From Lacinutrix venerupis (GTDB taxonomy: Bacteria > Bacteroidota > Bacteroidia > Flavobacteriales > Flavobacteriaceae), in the NCBI RefSeq assembly GCF_003663945.1, contig NZ_RCCH01000004.1, positions 124,001-188,000 of the forward strand: 64,000 bases of DNA. Reading direction: 5' to 3'. Position 1 is the stretch's first letter. Each line of letters opens with the position of its first letter. A program made the translations under genes and the position numbers. The notes beneath the pieces were generated by a model. That model was given only the letters and a program-made list of their open reading frames with translations. It was not told where the DNA came from and did not search any database. Shown one piece after another: positions 50,827 through 60,045 of this stretch.

Positions 50827-51810
50827 TTATAATTTTTTATACTTCTTTAAAACTCTAAAAAATAATTTTCTCAAACCAAAAGGCGCATTTAATCTTTTAC
50901 TATTAGGAACATCTTTATATTGGTAAGTATTTTCCACTTTAAATTCTAAGCTTCTTTTTATTAATTTATCAATATTATTATCTAATTGATTTCCTATATG
51001 ATAGGCATACGCTTTAGCTGTAGATAATCTATACATATTATTTTTATCTGCTAGAATATCAATAAATTTGTCTTCGTAACCATTAATAAATTTGATTTCT
51101 GGAAATGAATTTTCATTTTTAAAAATTTCGCTTTTGTAAGTTGCAACAAAATGACCTGAACCAATTATTGCTACTACATCGTCCTTTTTTAAGTAATACT
51201 GTTTTTCATACCAATGAAACTCTCGATTATTTCTATTTAAAATAGCCTCATTTCCTAATCCTTCGATATATAGTTTATTATCATCCTCTGAAACAATTTT
51301 ACCATACTTTAAAGAATTTGTAAAAAAACTATCAAAAAAAACAGCACTATTATTCTTAAATGCTAAACCTTGACATGGCAAAGGAGCAACAACACCAGCT
51401 TTTTTATATGTATTAAAAATTTTAAAAACGTTTTCTTCCCATCCTTTAAGAAATAAAACGTCTGCATCACATATTGTAACATACGGCTCGAAAACACCTC
51501 TTACTTCATCTATTATACCGTAAACTTTTCCCTTATTTTCTTTATAGATTACGACTTTTTCTATAAAACTAGAATAACTATTTATTAATTCACCAACTTC
51601 TGCACAACTATTATTATTAATTACTGTAATTGCGGTTTTTAAATGGTCTATAGTATTCACTAAGTTTTCTAAACACGTTTTAAAAACTACTAATGAGTTT
51701 TTATAATACTCATCTTCTAGATTCGGGATATAAACAGGTATTATTATCCTATGAGCATAGCGCTTATTCTCTAAATCTTTATATTTTTCTGGATTTACTC
51801 CTGTTCTCAT
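50827..51810 (-). CDS. GT2-like glycosyltransferase
   Basis: 327 residues, GT-A fold but more divergent than its neighbours. Motifs: RIIIPVYIPNLEDEYYKNSL, ITVINNNSCAEVGELINSYS, KENKGKVYGIIDEVRGVFEP and VTICDADVLFLKGWEENVFK, where CDADV provides the DxD metal site. KFINGYEDKFIDILADKNNM replaces the usual ED base region. The C-terminus is basic (RKLFFRVLKKYKKL). The ATG shares one base with the stop of the preceding GT2 gene (TAATG). Very AT-rich. Substrates unknown. Confidence 0.75.
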   Translation of the reverse strand: MRTGVNPEKYKDLENKRYAHRIIIPVYIPNLEDEYYKNSLVVFKTCLENLVNTIDHLKTAITVINNNSCAEVGELINSYSSFIEKVVIYKENKGKVYGIIDEVRGVFEPYVTICDADVLFLKGWEENVFKIFNTYKKAGVVAPLPCQGLAFKNNSAVFFDSFFTNSLKYGKIVSEDDNKLYIEGLGNEAILNRNNREFHWYEKQYYLKKDDVVAIIGSGHFVATYKSEIFKNENSFPEIKFINGYEDKFIDILADKNNMYRLSTAKAYAYHIGNQLDNNIDKLIKRSLEFKVENTYQYKDVPNSKRLNAPFGLRKLFFRVLKKYKKL

Positions 51811-52745
51811 TATAAAATTTTACTAAAGATTTTTTTCATTATATTAAAACCCTTGATTACCAGTTTCAAGTAATTTAATTTATTTTCTTTAATGTATTCC
51901 TCTATTTTATTATTAAAAGTATTATCAAACGAAGTGAAAACATATTTTTTAATATAGTAATTAAGTAGAGTCTTAGACATTTTATTTTTATCCAATAACT
52001 CATCAAAAATGCTTAAATCTGTAGAATACAAAGAATCTTTAATTTGCCAATCCTTGTATCGGTTTTTTGTATTAGATAATTCATGTTTTCTGTAAAAAAA
52101 TAAAATATTTTGAACTGCTCCATATTTAATATTTTCTATCGCAATAAACAATCTTGAATACACCTCAAACTCTTCAGCTATTTTTAACGACTCATTAAAT
52201 CTAATATTTTTCCAAACTTTTAATCTCCAGATTGGGCCACAGGAGTTTAAAAAAACTTTATTACTTCTAGTAATAAAATCTTCTAGAATATTATTTGAGA
52301 ACAATGGTAAATTAGAGCTTTTCAACTCTTTACTAAGAACTTTATTAGTGTCCAAATGTTCATATTCACAGGTTACAAAAGAATAATTTAAATTAGATAA
52401 CAGCATATCCATCTGTAATTCTAATTTTCTTGGATGCATTAAGTCATCATCATCAAAAAAATGAATGTATTCTGCATTAATCTCTTCTGCTATATCAAGA
52501 CTCATATTTCTAGAGCCACCTAATCCTTGAGGATATTTAGAGTTATCCTTAGTATAAAACTTGAATCTTGTATCTTTTTCGATAAATTCTTCTTCTACAA
52601 ACGTCTTTGTATTATCTTTTGAGTTATCATCAATAATTATACATTTCCAATTTTCATAAGTTTGGTTAATTATAGAGTTTAAGGTTTCACCAATTAAATG
52701 CGCTCTATTATATGTTGCTAATAATATAGTAACTGTTGGTTTCAT
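51810..52745 (-). CDS. GT2-family glycosyltransferase
   Basis: 311 residues, GT-A fold. VTILLATYNRAHLIGETLNS, CIIIDDNSKDNTKTFVEEEF, RNMSLDIAEEINAEYIHFFD continuing into DDDLMHPRKLELQMDML, and LKIAEEFEVYSRLFIAIENI as the catalytic region are all visible. It is similar in layout to the GT2 at 47974-48933, including the basic C-terminal tail, which suggests that the two arose by duplication. Substrates unknown. Separated from the following GT2 in transcription order by a one-base overlap and from the preceding one by two bases. Confidence 0.88.
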   Translation of the reverse strand: MKPTVTILLATYNRAHLIGETLNSIINQTYENWKCIIIDDNSKDNTKTFVEEEFIEKDTRFKFYTKDNSKYPQGLGGSRNMSLDIAEEINAEYIHFFDDDDLMHPRKLELQMDMLLSNLNYSFVTCEYEHLDTNKVLSKELKSSNLPLFSNNILEDFITRSNKVFLNSCGPIWRLKVWKNIRFNESLKIAEEFEVYSRLFIAIENIKYGAVQNILFFYRKHELSNTKNRYKDWQIKDSLYSTDLSIFDELLDKNKMSKTLLNYYIKKYVFTSFDNTFNNKIEEYIKENKLNYLKLVIKGFNIMKKIFSKIL

Positions 52746-52747
52746 AA

Positions 52748-53590
52748 TTAATAAAAAAATGATTTAAAAAATCTCAAAGGTTTTAAAAAATAATATCCAA
52801 TCCTAAACTCTAATTTTTCTTTTTGTTTTATTTTTTCTCTTTCTTCTAATTCGATTTTTTTATATACCTGATTAATATAGTCTTCGATATACTTTATATA
52901 TATTTTCTTATTTTTTAAATGAATAAACTTAGTTAAGTCATATTTTACTTTATTCGCACTATTTGTTGTAGAATTAGCCCTCCTTCTATAGTTAAATAAA
53001 TATTCTCTTATAACAAATGTTTCTCCTCCATTTTCTAAAAGTCTTAAATAAAACTCCCAATCCTCAAAACCGAAACGCATTGATTCATCATAACCATGTG
53101 ATATTTTCCAATCTAATTTTCTAAACATAAGAGAACCTAAAGCACTATTGCTGGTTAAAAAATTTGAAACATTACCACCTTTGGGTTTAAAAAAAGATAT
53201 TTTTCCATTTGGGTCTAAAATATTTACAAAACATGTTACTAATTTAACTGAGCTATTATTGGTAATTATTTCAATAGCTTTCTCACAAAATGTAGGTTCA
53301 AAATAATCATCACTATCTAAAACAACAATATACTGTCCGTTAGCATTTTCAATACCCACATTTCTAGCTGTACTTTGTCCTTTATTTTCTTGAGTAATAA
53401 GCTTAGAAATTTTAGGTTCAATTTCTTTTAGTATAGATTTTGTCTTGCTATTAGAACCATCATCTATAACAATAATTTCTATATTATTATAAGTTTGGTT
53501 TAATGCTGAATCTACTGCTTCTTCAATATACTCAAAATCGTTGTAACACGGAATTACAAAAGATACTAAAGGTCTACTGTTTGAATGCAT
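52748..53590 (-). CDS. GT2-family glycosyltransferase
   Basis: 280 residues, GT-A fold. VSFVIPCYNDFEYIEEAVDS, IIVIDDGSNSKTKSILKEIE, ENKGQSTARNVGIENANGQY and IVVLDSDDYFEPTFCEKAIE with the metal site, followed by MRFGFEDWEFYLRLLENGGE with the ED base motif. All catalytic elements are present. The C-terminal stretch (EKLEFRIGYYFLKPLRFFKS) is amphipathic and may contact the membrane. Starts 17 bases inside the end of the preceding GT4 gene. Confidence 0.9.
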   Translation of the reverse strand: MHSNSRPLVSFVIPCYNDFEYIEEAVDSALNQTYNNIEIIVIDDGSNSKTKSILKEIEPKISKLITQENKGQSTARNVGIENANGQYIVVLDSDDYFEPTFCEKAIEIITNNSSVKLVTCFVNILDPNGKISFFKPKGGNVSNFLTSNSALGSLMFRKLDWKISHGYDESMRFGFEDWEFYLRLLENGGETFVIREYLFNYRRRANSTTNSANKVKYDLTKFIHLKNKKIYIKYIEDYINQVYKKIELEEREKIKQKEKLEFRIGYYFLKPLRFFKSFFY

Positions 53591-54728
53591 TTCTTAATAT
53601 TTTTGATAGTTCTTGACCTTTATTTGTGTTAGATAATTTTGATTTATATAATTCTTTTAATTTAAATATAATATCATTCTTTTCTTGATAATCTAGATTA
53701 ATAAAATTCATAGCAGAGTCGCATAATGCTTCAAACGAATTATTAACTACACAAGGTATTGTACTAAACCTATCCTGCATTGCACCAACATTATAACTTA
53801 ATAACATCCTTCCTGCAGCAGCAGCTTCTAGCGCTGTAATAGGACCGCCTTCGTGTAAAGAGGTTACTAAAAAAACATGTATTTGTTTGTAAAATGTGTG
53901 TATTTGCGTTGGTAATATTACATTTTGGCTAAACGAAATATTTTTTAACACATTCAAACTTGCAGCCAAATCTACTAAAGATTTAATGTACTCCTCTTCT
54001 CCAACACCTTGAATTAACAAGGTTACTTTTTTATTTTTAGAATTATTTAAAAAAGCTATTAATTTAATCATAGCTTCAATATTTTTTTCTTTAGCAATCC
54101 TTCCTAAATAACCGAATTTCAAAGTATCAACTAGATCAAAATTAACAGGTGCAACATTTAATAATTTTTCTTCGTTAGGAATAATAATATCACTTACAAA
54201 AAGGTTGTTTAATTTATATTTGTCTTTCCAAAAATCGCTTTGCTTTGTATTAAATACAACAATTGAATTAAACTTTTTATAATATTTAAGATGTTGTTTT
54301 ACCAAAATTTTAAAATGCCATAGTGTTATCTTAGCTGTTCTATTTTTTTGCTTTGAAAATGCTTTAAGTATAGGAAAGAAATAAACACTTTTGGGATAAG
54401 CCAATACATATAATGATGAATAAAACAGACTTTTATATTTCCAATATATAAATTCTGAAAAACGTATTCGAAAATTTAATTTGAAGAACAATCTATCGAT
54501 TAATGTTATAAACGAACTTTCGAGACCTTTTGGGTAATTAAAAAAATGAATATCTCGATTATTAACCATAGTCTTGAATAGGTTATTGTTTATATTTTTT
54601 GGCGTAAAAATTGAAATTCTCTTATATTGTTTTGCGTCATAAAGGAACACTGCTGTTGTAACAGCTTCTATTTCTGTTCCGCCAATATTACTTAGATATG
54701 GTGTTGTTATGAGTAGTGAGTTTTTCAA
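53574..54728 (-). CDS. GT4-family glycosyltransferase
   Basis: 384 residues, GT-B fold. N-terminus LLITTPYLSNIGGTEIEAVT has the GG acceptor loop. Donor half: LKFGYLGRIAKEKNIEAMIK, VTLLIQGVGEEEYIKSLVDL, ISFSQNVILPTQIHTFYKQI and LVTSLHEGGPITALEAAAAG with E-x7-E, then RMLLSYNVGAMQDRF. The start is a TTG at 54728: the frame has an in-frame TAA shortly before and no ATG in front of the acceptor loop. Substrates unknown; overlaps the next GT2 by 17 bases. Confidence 0.87.
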   Translation of the reverse strand: MKNSLLITTPYLSNIGGTEIEAVTTAVFLYDAKQYKRISIFTPKNINNNLFKTMVNNRDIHFFNYPKGLESSFITLIDRLFFKLNFRIRFSEFIYWKYKSLFYSSLYVLAYPKSVYFFPILKAFSKQKNRTAKITLWHFKILVKQHLKYYKKFNSIVVFNTKQSDFWKDKYKLNNLFVSDIIIPNEEKLLNVAPVNFDLVDTLKFGYLGRIAKEKNIEAMIKLIAFLNNSKNKKVTLLIQGVGEEEYIKSLVDLAASLNVLKNISFSQNVILPTQIHTFYKQIHVFLVTSLHEGGPITALEAAAAGRMLLSYNVGAMQDRFSTIPCVVNNSFEALCDSAMNFINLDYQEKNDIIFKLKELYKSKLSNTNKGQELSKILRNAFKQ

Positions 54729-54743
54729 TTTAGTTATAACAGA

Positions 54744-55664
54744 TTAATGCATTATCTTTTTCCTTAAAATTAAACTTTTTATAAGTCTTTTGTTAAATTT
54801 AAAAAACTGTTTTTTATCATAATTTTTTAGATAGCATATATATAAACTTATCCATTGAGAAACGTTGAGCTTTTTACTCTTTAATAAAGCTATTTCATAT
54901 TTACGAATAATATGTAATCTACATGATTTGCTAAATTCTTTTAATTGATTAAAATATAAATCTGAATAAAAATTTTGTTCCGCTTTAATTTTAAGGTCTA
55001 AATTATCTGTTCGACCAGAAATACTTAAACTCGAAATCCTAATATTAACAATAGCTTGATTTATAGTATAAATAGGTTTATTATTTGAGAAATCAAGCCA
55101 AGCTTTGTCATCACTATAAAAAGCAAGAGGATAATGCGTAAAGCCTTTTTGTAAATATAAAGCTTTCGAAAAAATATACTCTGATAGCGAACTTCTTGTT
55201 GCTCCTGTAATTTTTCTACATAGAGATTCTTGGGCTGTTTCCCAAATAGGATGCGTATAAATTTTAGAGTTAATTGCATTTGAATCCTCACCGACAACGC
55301 AACTAGAAAACCTGATTAAATTACTTTTTCCTTTAAATTTTGTTATTTCCTCATAGAAAGATTCTATCAGATTATTAGCTATATAATCATCATCTCCAAG
55401 TATCATAATCCATTCTTCATCAATTACCATATTTAGACATCTTTCCCATTGCTTAATTAAAAATTGACCTCCTAAATTCGTATCAAACCTCTTATAGTTA
55501 ATGTCTAATTTTGAAGTATATTTATCTATTAGTGATTCTGGATTTTCTGGACTAGAATCATTTCCAATGTAAACTTTAAAATTAGTATTCGTTTGGTTTG
55601 CTAAAGAAATTAAAGTGTCTTCAAAATAAGATAATTTATAATATGGAATAACAATTGCTATCAT
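54744..55664 (-). CDS. GT2-family glycosyltransferase
   Basis: 306 residues from the ATG at 55664. MIAIVIPYYKLSYFEDTLIS, FKVYIGNDSSPENPESLIDK, NLGGQFLIKQWERCLNMVID and EWIMILGDDDYIANNLIESF with the DDD metal site show a GT2 domain of the short type. The usual ED base region appears as YPLAFYSDDKAWLDFSNNKP. A basic C-terminus (FKFNKRLIKSLILRKKIMH) may be membrane-associated. A TTG at 55673 would add three residues; the ATG fits the family start better. Substrates unknown. Confidence 0.85.
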   Translation of the reverse strand: MIAIVIPYYKLSYFEDTLISLANQTNTNFKVYIGNDSSPENPESLIDKYTSKLDINYKRFDTNLGGQFLIKQWERCLNMVIDEEWIMILGDDDYIANNLIESFYEEITKFKGKSNLIRFSSCVVGEDSNAINSKIYTHPIWETAQESLCRKITGATRSSLSEYIFSKALYLQKGFTHYPLAFYSDDKAWLDFSNNKPIYTINQAIVNIRISSLSISGRTDNLDLKIKAEQNFYSDLYFNQLKEFSKSCRLHIIRKYEIALLKSKKLNVSQWISLYICYLKNYDKKQFFKFNKRLIKSLILRKKIMH

Positions 55665-55682
55665 TTTGCACAAGTCTTTATC

Positions 55683-56486
55683 TTATTTAGATAGTGACCT
55701 TTTTAAATCTTTAAAAGAGATTAAATTTAAACTTTCCTTTCTATTTTTATTAAAAATTTCATATTCAAAATATGGATTTTTAACTGTTGAAAAATCGCCT
55801 ATTCTTTTGGTTTTACTAATAATTCCGATTCCCCAATCTGTATCAATACAACATGAGTATAAATTCTCTTGTAATCTGTATTTATAAAAAGCTTTCCATG
55901 TAGTACCATTCCAGTTACCTAATGCAGGAGACAATCTATATTCGTATAATTCGCTAGCGTGAAAAAATGTTGGAGGATTACAATCATGTAAAACAATATA
56001 ACCATCTTCTTTAATAAATTTTAAAGCGTTTTCTATGTCTTTTTCAACTTGTTCTGCTAAATGCAAACCATCAATAAATATGACATCAAATTTAATATCA
56101 TTTGAAAGCACCTCACTTTTACTTAATTTATTAAAAAAAATATCACTTGTAAGTTTAAAATCTACAGGATTAGTTTCATTCTCAAAACCCGGATCTACAC
56201 TATATTTTTTATTCGCTTTAATTTTATTAAAATTATGCTCTGGATAACGCACTCCTATTTCTAAATAATTAGTGTCACGTGAGAAAGTATCAAGTAGATA
56301 ATTTATTACATCAAATCTTTTAGGTGATTTAGCCGTTTCTTTTTTTGTTTTACTTTGTCCTTCTACATGAAAAGAATCCTTAATATAAGTCTTACCTAAG
56401 TCAAATATTGTTTTATAATCTTTGTGTTTTGAAATTTCTTTAGAAACTCTGTAAGTATTTAATATTCTTTTTAGATACGCTTTCAT
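55683..56486 (-). CDS. Class I SAM-dependent methyltransferase
   Basis: 267 residues. The Rossmann-type core starts after a helical N-terminal extension of about 65 residues: TNYLEIGVRYPEHNFNKIKA (the glycine-poor motif I, EIGV), KYSVDPGFENETNPVDFKLT, FDVIFIDGLHLAEQVEKDIE and FIKEDGYIVLHDCNPPTFFH. The DGLH and HDCNP motifs match small sugar or peptide methyltransferases of the Methyltransf_24 type found in polysaccharide loci. It could add a methyl cap or decoration to the glycan, which in some ABC-exported O-antigens controls chain length; this is inference. Located next to wzt, as such capping enzymes often are. Confidence 0.82.
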   Translation of the reverse strand: MKAYLKRILNTYRVSKEISKHKDYKTIFDLGKTYIKDSFHVEGQSKTKKETAKSPKRFDVINYLLDTFSRDTNYLEIGVRYPEHNFNKIKANKKYSVDPGFENETNPVDFKLTSDIFFNKLSKSEVLSNDIKFDVIFIDGLHLAEQVEKDIENALKFIKEDGYIVLHDCNPPTFFHASELYEYRLSPALGNWNGTTWKAFYKYRLQENLYSCCIDTDWGIGIISKTKRIGDFSTVKNPYFEYEIFNKNRKESLNLISFKDLKRSLSK

Positions 56487-56511
56487 TAATTTATATAATT
56501 AAAATATTGAA

Positions 56512-57801
56512 TTACTGAACAATTTCAATATTAGACTCAAAAAAGACATCTCCCCAAATTTTATTCCATTTTATTATAGAGTTCTTATCTTTGGTTTCAC
56601 TTAAAACTTCAAAACCAATAGCTTCATAAGCATGGTCTAAATCTTCTAAATTAGAATCAGCCAAACTCCCTTTAGATAAAGATATATTTATAAAATATTC
56701 TCCAAATGTTAAATTATGATTATTTATACTTAGATTAATAATCATCTTATCATCAATAATTTCAAAAGGTTTTGTAAAAAAAGAACCTATAGCTTCTTCA
56801 TTTTGATTACAAATTGTACCACTTAAATTTAATAATCCTTTTATTTTTTTATGTCTTTTGATTAAAATTTCAAAATTTAAATTGGATCTAACACAAACAA
56901 TGGGTTCCTTGGAAGAAATTTTTATTAACTCTACTAATCCAGATGTTTTTCTTTGTCTATGTGATGGTTTTAAAATTGATTCCCTTCGTTCAATTTTTTT
57001 AGAATTTGAAAGATAAAAGTTTACACTTTCAATTTGATTTCCTTCAAAAACAACTTTACCATGTTCCAATACCACTCCTCTAGTACATAAACTCTTAACC
57101 GCCGCCATATTATGACTCACAAATAAAACCGTTCTACCATCACCACGACTAATATCTTGCATTTTTCCTATTGCTTTTTTCTGAAACTCGGCATCTCCAA
57201 CCGCCAAAACCTCATCAATAACTAATATCTCTGGTTCTAAAAAAGCTGCCACTGCAAAGGCTAAACGCACTGTCATACCAGAACTATAGCGTTTTACAGG
57301 TGTATCAATATAACGTTCACACCCAGAAAAATCTATAATCTCGTCTATTTTAGAGGCAATTTCTTTTTTTGTCATTCCCAGAATTGCTCCATTTAAATAG
57401 ATGTTTTCACGTCCGGTCATTTCGCCATGAAAACCTGTACCAACTTCTAAAAGAGAGGCTATACGACCTCGTGTTTTAATTTCTCCAGTTGTTGGTCCTG
57501 TTACTTTTGAGAGTATTTTTAGTAATGTAGATTTTCCTGCTCCGTTTTTACCTATAATACCTAATACTTCACCTCGCTTTACTTCAAAATTAATATCCTG
57601 TAAAGCCCATACATACTCACTTTGTCCTTTAGTACTACGGTCGTTACTTTCTCCTACTTTTAAATAAGGATCCTGTTTGCCTCGTATGCGATGCCACCAA
57701 CGATTTAAATCGTGAGAAATCGTACCTGTACCTACAAGCCCTAAACGGTATTGTTTAGAAATGTTTTCGGCTTTTAATATAATGTCACTATGCTCTATCA
57801 T
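56512..57801 (-). CDS. wzt: Polysaccharide ABC transporter ATPase with C-terminal binding domain (Wzt)
   Basis: 429 residues from the ATG at 57801. ATPase part (about 1-260): ILKAENISKQYRLG, Walker A GIIGKNGAGKSTLLKILSKV, MTGRENIYLNGAILGMTKKE, signature KRYSSGMTVRLAFAVAAFLE, Walker B ILVIDEVLAVGDAEFQKKAI and H-loop VSHNMAAVKSLC. The extra 160 residues (from about 275) are beta-rich and fit the Wzt_C domain that recognises the finished chain end in ABC-exported O-antigens. It pairs with Wzm (59161-60045). A TTG at 57813 could add four residues; the ATG is preferred. Overlaps wecB by 14 bases. Confidence 0.92.
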   Translation of the reverse strand: MIEHSDIILKAENISKQYRLGLVGTGTISHDLNRWWHRIRGKQDPYLKVGESNDRSTKGQSEYVWALQDINFEVKRGEVLGIIGKNGAGKSTLLKILSKVTGPTTGEIKTRGRIASLLEVGTGFHGEMTGRENIYLNGAILGMTKKEIASKIDEIIDFSGCERYIDTPVKRYSSGMTVRLAFAVAAFLEPEILVIDEVLAVGDAEFQKKAIGKMQDISRGDGRTVLFVSHNMAAVKSLCTRGVVLEHGKVVFEGNQIESVNFYLSNSKKIERRESILKPSHRQRKTSGLVELIKISSKEPIVCVRSNLNFEILIKRHKKIKGLLNLSGTICNQNEEAIGSFFTKPFEIIDDKMIINLSINNHNLTFGEYFINISLSKGSLADSNLEDLDHAYEAIGFEVLSETKDKNSIIKWNKIWGDVFFESNIEIVQ

Positions 57802-58912
57802 ACCTATTTTCAAAATAACCTACAATTTTTCTTGATGCATTACCATCTCCATAAGGATTATGCTTTACAATTGTTTCCTTAGTGTTTAACAAAATGCCTT
57901 TAACCTTAGATACTATTAAATCTTGATCTGTTCCTACTAGTACAGAGCAACCTGCAGCAACACCTTCTTGGCGTTCTGTAACTGTTCGTGTTACTAAAAC
58001 AGGAACACCAAAAGTTGGAGCTTCTTCTTGCACACCTCCAGAGTCCGAGATTATAATTTCCGATTGTTTCATTAACCAAATAAACGTTGGATAATCTAAC
58101 GGAGCTATTAAATGCACATTATTTAAATTAGAGAGTCTCTTATACACAACCTCTTGTACATTAGGATTTAAATGTACAGGAAAAACAATTTCTATTTTGT
58201 CGTCTTGAGACAATTCGACTAATGCATTACAAATAGACTCAAATCCTAAACCAAAATTCTCTCTTCTGTGGCCTGTTACAAGAATTACTTTTTTAGTAAA
58301 ATCAATGTTTTTATTTAATTCCGCTATCATTTCAGACTCATAACCAGCATTTAAAATAGTATCTGCTGTGTATAAGGCATCTATAACGGTATTACCAGTT
58401 ACTAAAATGTTTTGTTCTAAAACACCTTCATTAATTAAATTTTGCTTTGCTTTTTCACTAGGTGCAAAATGATAATCGGCAAGCCGTCCTGTTAATTGTC
58501 TATTCATCTCTTCTGGAAAAGGAGAATACCTATTATAAGTCCTTAATCCTGCTTCTATATGTCCTATTTTTATTTTTCTATTAAACGCAGCCAATGCGAT
58601 AACACTTGATGTTGTCGTATCGCCATGAACAAGAACTAAATCTATTTGTTCTCTTAAAAATAAAGCATCAATACCATTTAGAATTCTTGAACTTAATATA
58701 TTTAATGATTGATTAGGCGTCATTAAATCAAAATCAAAATCTGGAACAATTTTAAAAAATTGCAGTACTTGATCTAACAAATCTCTATGCTGAGCAGTAA
58801 CACATAATTTTGTATTGTATCCCGCTTTTTGAAATTCAAAATAAACTGGAGCCATTTTTATAGCTTCTGGTCTCGTACCAATACAAATCAAAACCGTTTT
58901 ATTACTACTCAT
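57788..58912 (-). CDS. wecB: UDP-N-acetylglucosamine 2-epimerase, non-hydrolysing (WecB)
   Basis: 374 residues. VLICIGTRPEAIKMAPVYFE (GTRPEAIKMAP is the family signature), LVLVHGDTTTSSVIALAAFN, KIGHIEAGLRTYNRYSPFPE with EMNRQLTGRLADYHFAPSEK, VTGHRRENFGLGFESICNAL and IISDSGGVQEEAPTFGVPVL are all conserved. It interconverts UDP-GlcNAc and UDP-ManNAc. A UDP-ManNAc dehydrogenase (WecC) is not in the window, so ManNAc itself or an acid made elsewhere may enter the glycan. Preceded by a 248-base gap, one of the largest in the locus, so it may start a sub-transcript. Confidence 0.94.
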   Translation of the reverse strand: MSSNKTVLICIGTRPEAIKMAPVYFEFQKAGYNTKLCVTAQHRDLLDQVLQFFKIVPDFDFDLMTPNQSLNILSSRILNGIDALFLREQIDLVLVHGDTTTSSVIALAAFNRKIKIGHIEAGLRTYNRYSPFPEEMNRQLTGRLADYHFAPSEKAKQNLINEGVLEQNILVTGNTVIDALYTADTILNAGYESEMIAELNKNIDFTKKVILVTGHRRENFGLGFESICNALVELSQDDKIEIVFPVHLNPNVQEVVYKRLSNLNNVHLIAPLDYPTFIWLMKQSEIIISDSGGVQEEAPTFGVPVLVTRTVTERQEGVAAGCSVLVGTDQDLIVSKVKGILLNTKETIVKHNPYGDGNASRKIVGYFENRYDRA

Positions 58913-59160
58913 ATTTTTTATTAATTAAAACTTTAGGATTAATAGTATCGATATCAAAAAAAAAACTTAAACATATAAATACTTACAAATGTTTTCGACT
59001 TTTAATATGATATTTTTTTTCTCTTTATTTGTAAATAGTTTACTTACTCAATCCTTTATTTTTTTTATTTGTAAATAATGGAATGTAAGAAACATTCCTT
59101 CACCACTAACCTCTCATTCTCACAACTCATTTCTCACTAAAAAAACACCTCACCACCATA
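58913..59160. other. Non-coding gap between wzm and wecB with short repeats
   Basis: No gene is seen. The direct repeat TTTATTTGTAAATA occurs twice (59024-59037 and 59064-59077), each containing the dyad TATTT-GT-AAATA. A hairpin GGAATGT/ACATTCC (59080-59086 and 59092-59098) lies between them and wzm. The part next to wzm (59099-59160) is nearly free of G on the plus strand and includes two similar CTCATT-CTCAC units. These may be regulatory sites, a terminator remnant, or decay after gene exchange. Confidence 0.5.
59080..59098 (-). terminator. Small hairpin after wzm
   Basis: GGAATGT (59080-59086) and ACATTCC (59092-59098), 7-bp perfect stem and 5-base loop. Only AT-rich sequence without a clean T-run follows on the minus strand, so terminator function is doubtful. 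Confidence 0.3.
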
Positions 59161-60045
59161 TTAAACGGTATCTATAAAACTCTTCTCGGTTTTATTAAAA
59201 ATAATCAACCCAACTAAAAAAATAACAACACTAATTATTCCGGCATATAAAAAATTGTTTAGTGAAAACGCACCAACACCTAAAGTCATATATCTAAACA
59301 ATTCTATAATAGTGGTCATTGGGTTATATTCTACCAACCATGAATATTCTGGCACTTTTTCTTTAAAGTAAGATAATGGGTACATTACTGCAGAGCCATA
59401 CATAAGCAACTGTACACCAAAACTTATTAAAAAAGTTAGATCGCGATACTTGGTTGTCATAGACGATAAAATCATCCCGAAACCTAAACCAAATAAGCCC
59501 ATAAAAATTATTAGAAAAGGTAATAAGACTAAAGCACTTTGAGGTATTGCATTAGCAGCTTGATTTGTAAAAAAAACAAAATAAATATAGAAGCTTATAA
59601 ATACTAATAGCTGAATTCCGAATTTTAAGAGATTAGAAAATACTACAGATAGTGGTGTGATAACTCTTGGGAAATACACTTTTCCAAAAATATTTTGGTT
59701 CGCTTTAAAAGTATCACTCGTTCCTGTTAAACAGGCACTAAAATAATTCCATGAGGTAATACCTGCTAAATTAAATAAAAACGATGGTATACCAGATCCT
59801 GTTGGTATAGAGGCTAAATTATTAAAAATTAAGGTAAATATTACCGAAGTAAATAAAGGCTGAATAAAATACCATAATGGTCCTAAAATAGTTTGCTTAT
59901 ATTGAGTAATGATATCGCGCTTTACAAATAAAAATAGTAAATCGCGATATCTCCAAATTTCTTTAAAATTTAGATCTATTAATTTCCGTTTTGGAGAAAT
60001 GGTATATAGCCAATCTTGTACTATTTCGGGTTTATTCACTTTCAT
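59161..60045 (-). CDS. wzm: Polysaccharide ABC transporter permease (Wzm)
   Basis: 294 residues with six hydrophobic segments, an ABC-2 type permease. Hallmarks: FKEIWRYRDLLFLFVKRDII near the start, TQYKQTILGPLWYFIQPLFT, SMTTKYRDLTFLISFGVQLL and YNPMTTIIELFRYMTLG, as in O-antigen and capsule exporters. With Wzt it moves the lipid-linked glycan across the inner membrane. Its start lies 14 bases inside the epimerase gene upstream. The partner ATPase is not adjacent but two genes further, behind wecB and the 248-base gap. Confidence 0.93.
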   Translation of the reverse strand: MKVNKPEIVQDWLYTISPKRKLIDLNFKEIWRYRDLLFLFVKRDIITQYKQTILGPLWYFIQPLFTSVIFTLIFNNLASIPTGSGIPSFLFNLAGITSWNYFSACLTGTSDTFKANQNIFGKVYFPRVITPLSVVFSNLLKFGIQLLVFISFYIYFVFFTNQAANAIPQSALVLLPFLIIFMGLFGLGFGMILSSMTTKYRDLTFLISFGVQLLMYGSAVMYPLSYFKEKVPEYSWLVEYNPMTTIIELFRYMTLGVGAFSLNNFLYAGIISVVIFLVGLIIFNKTEKSFIDTV

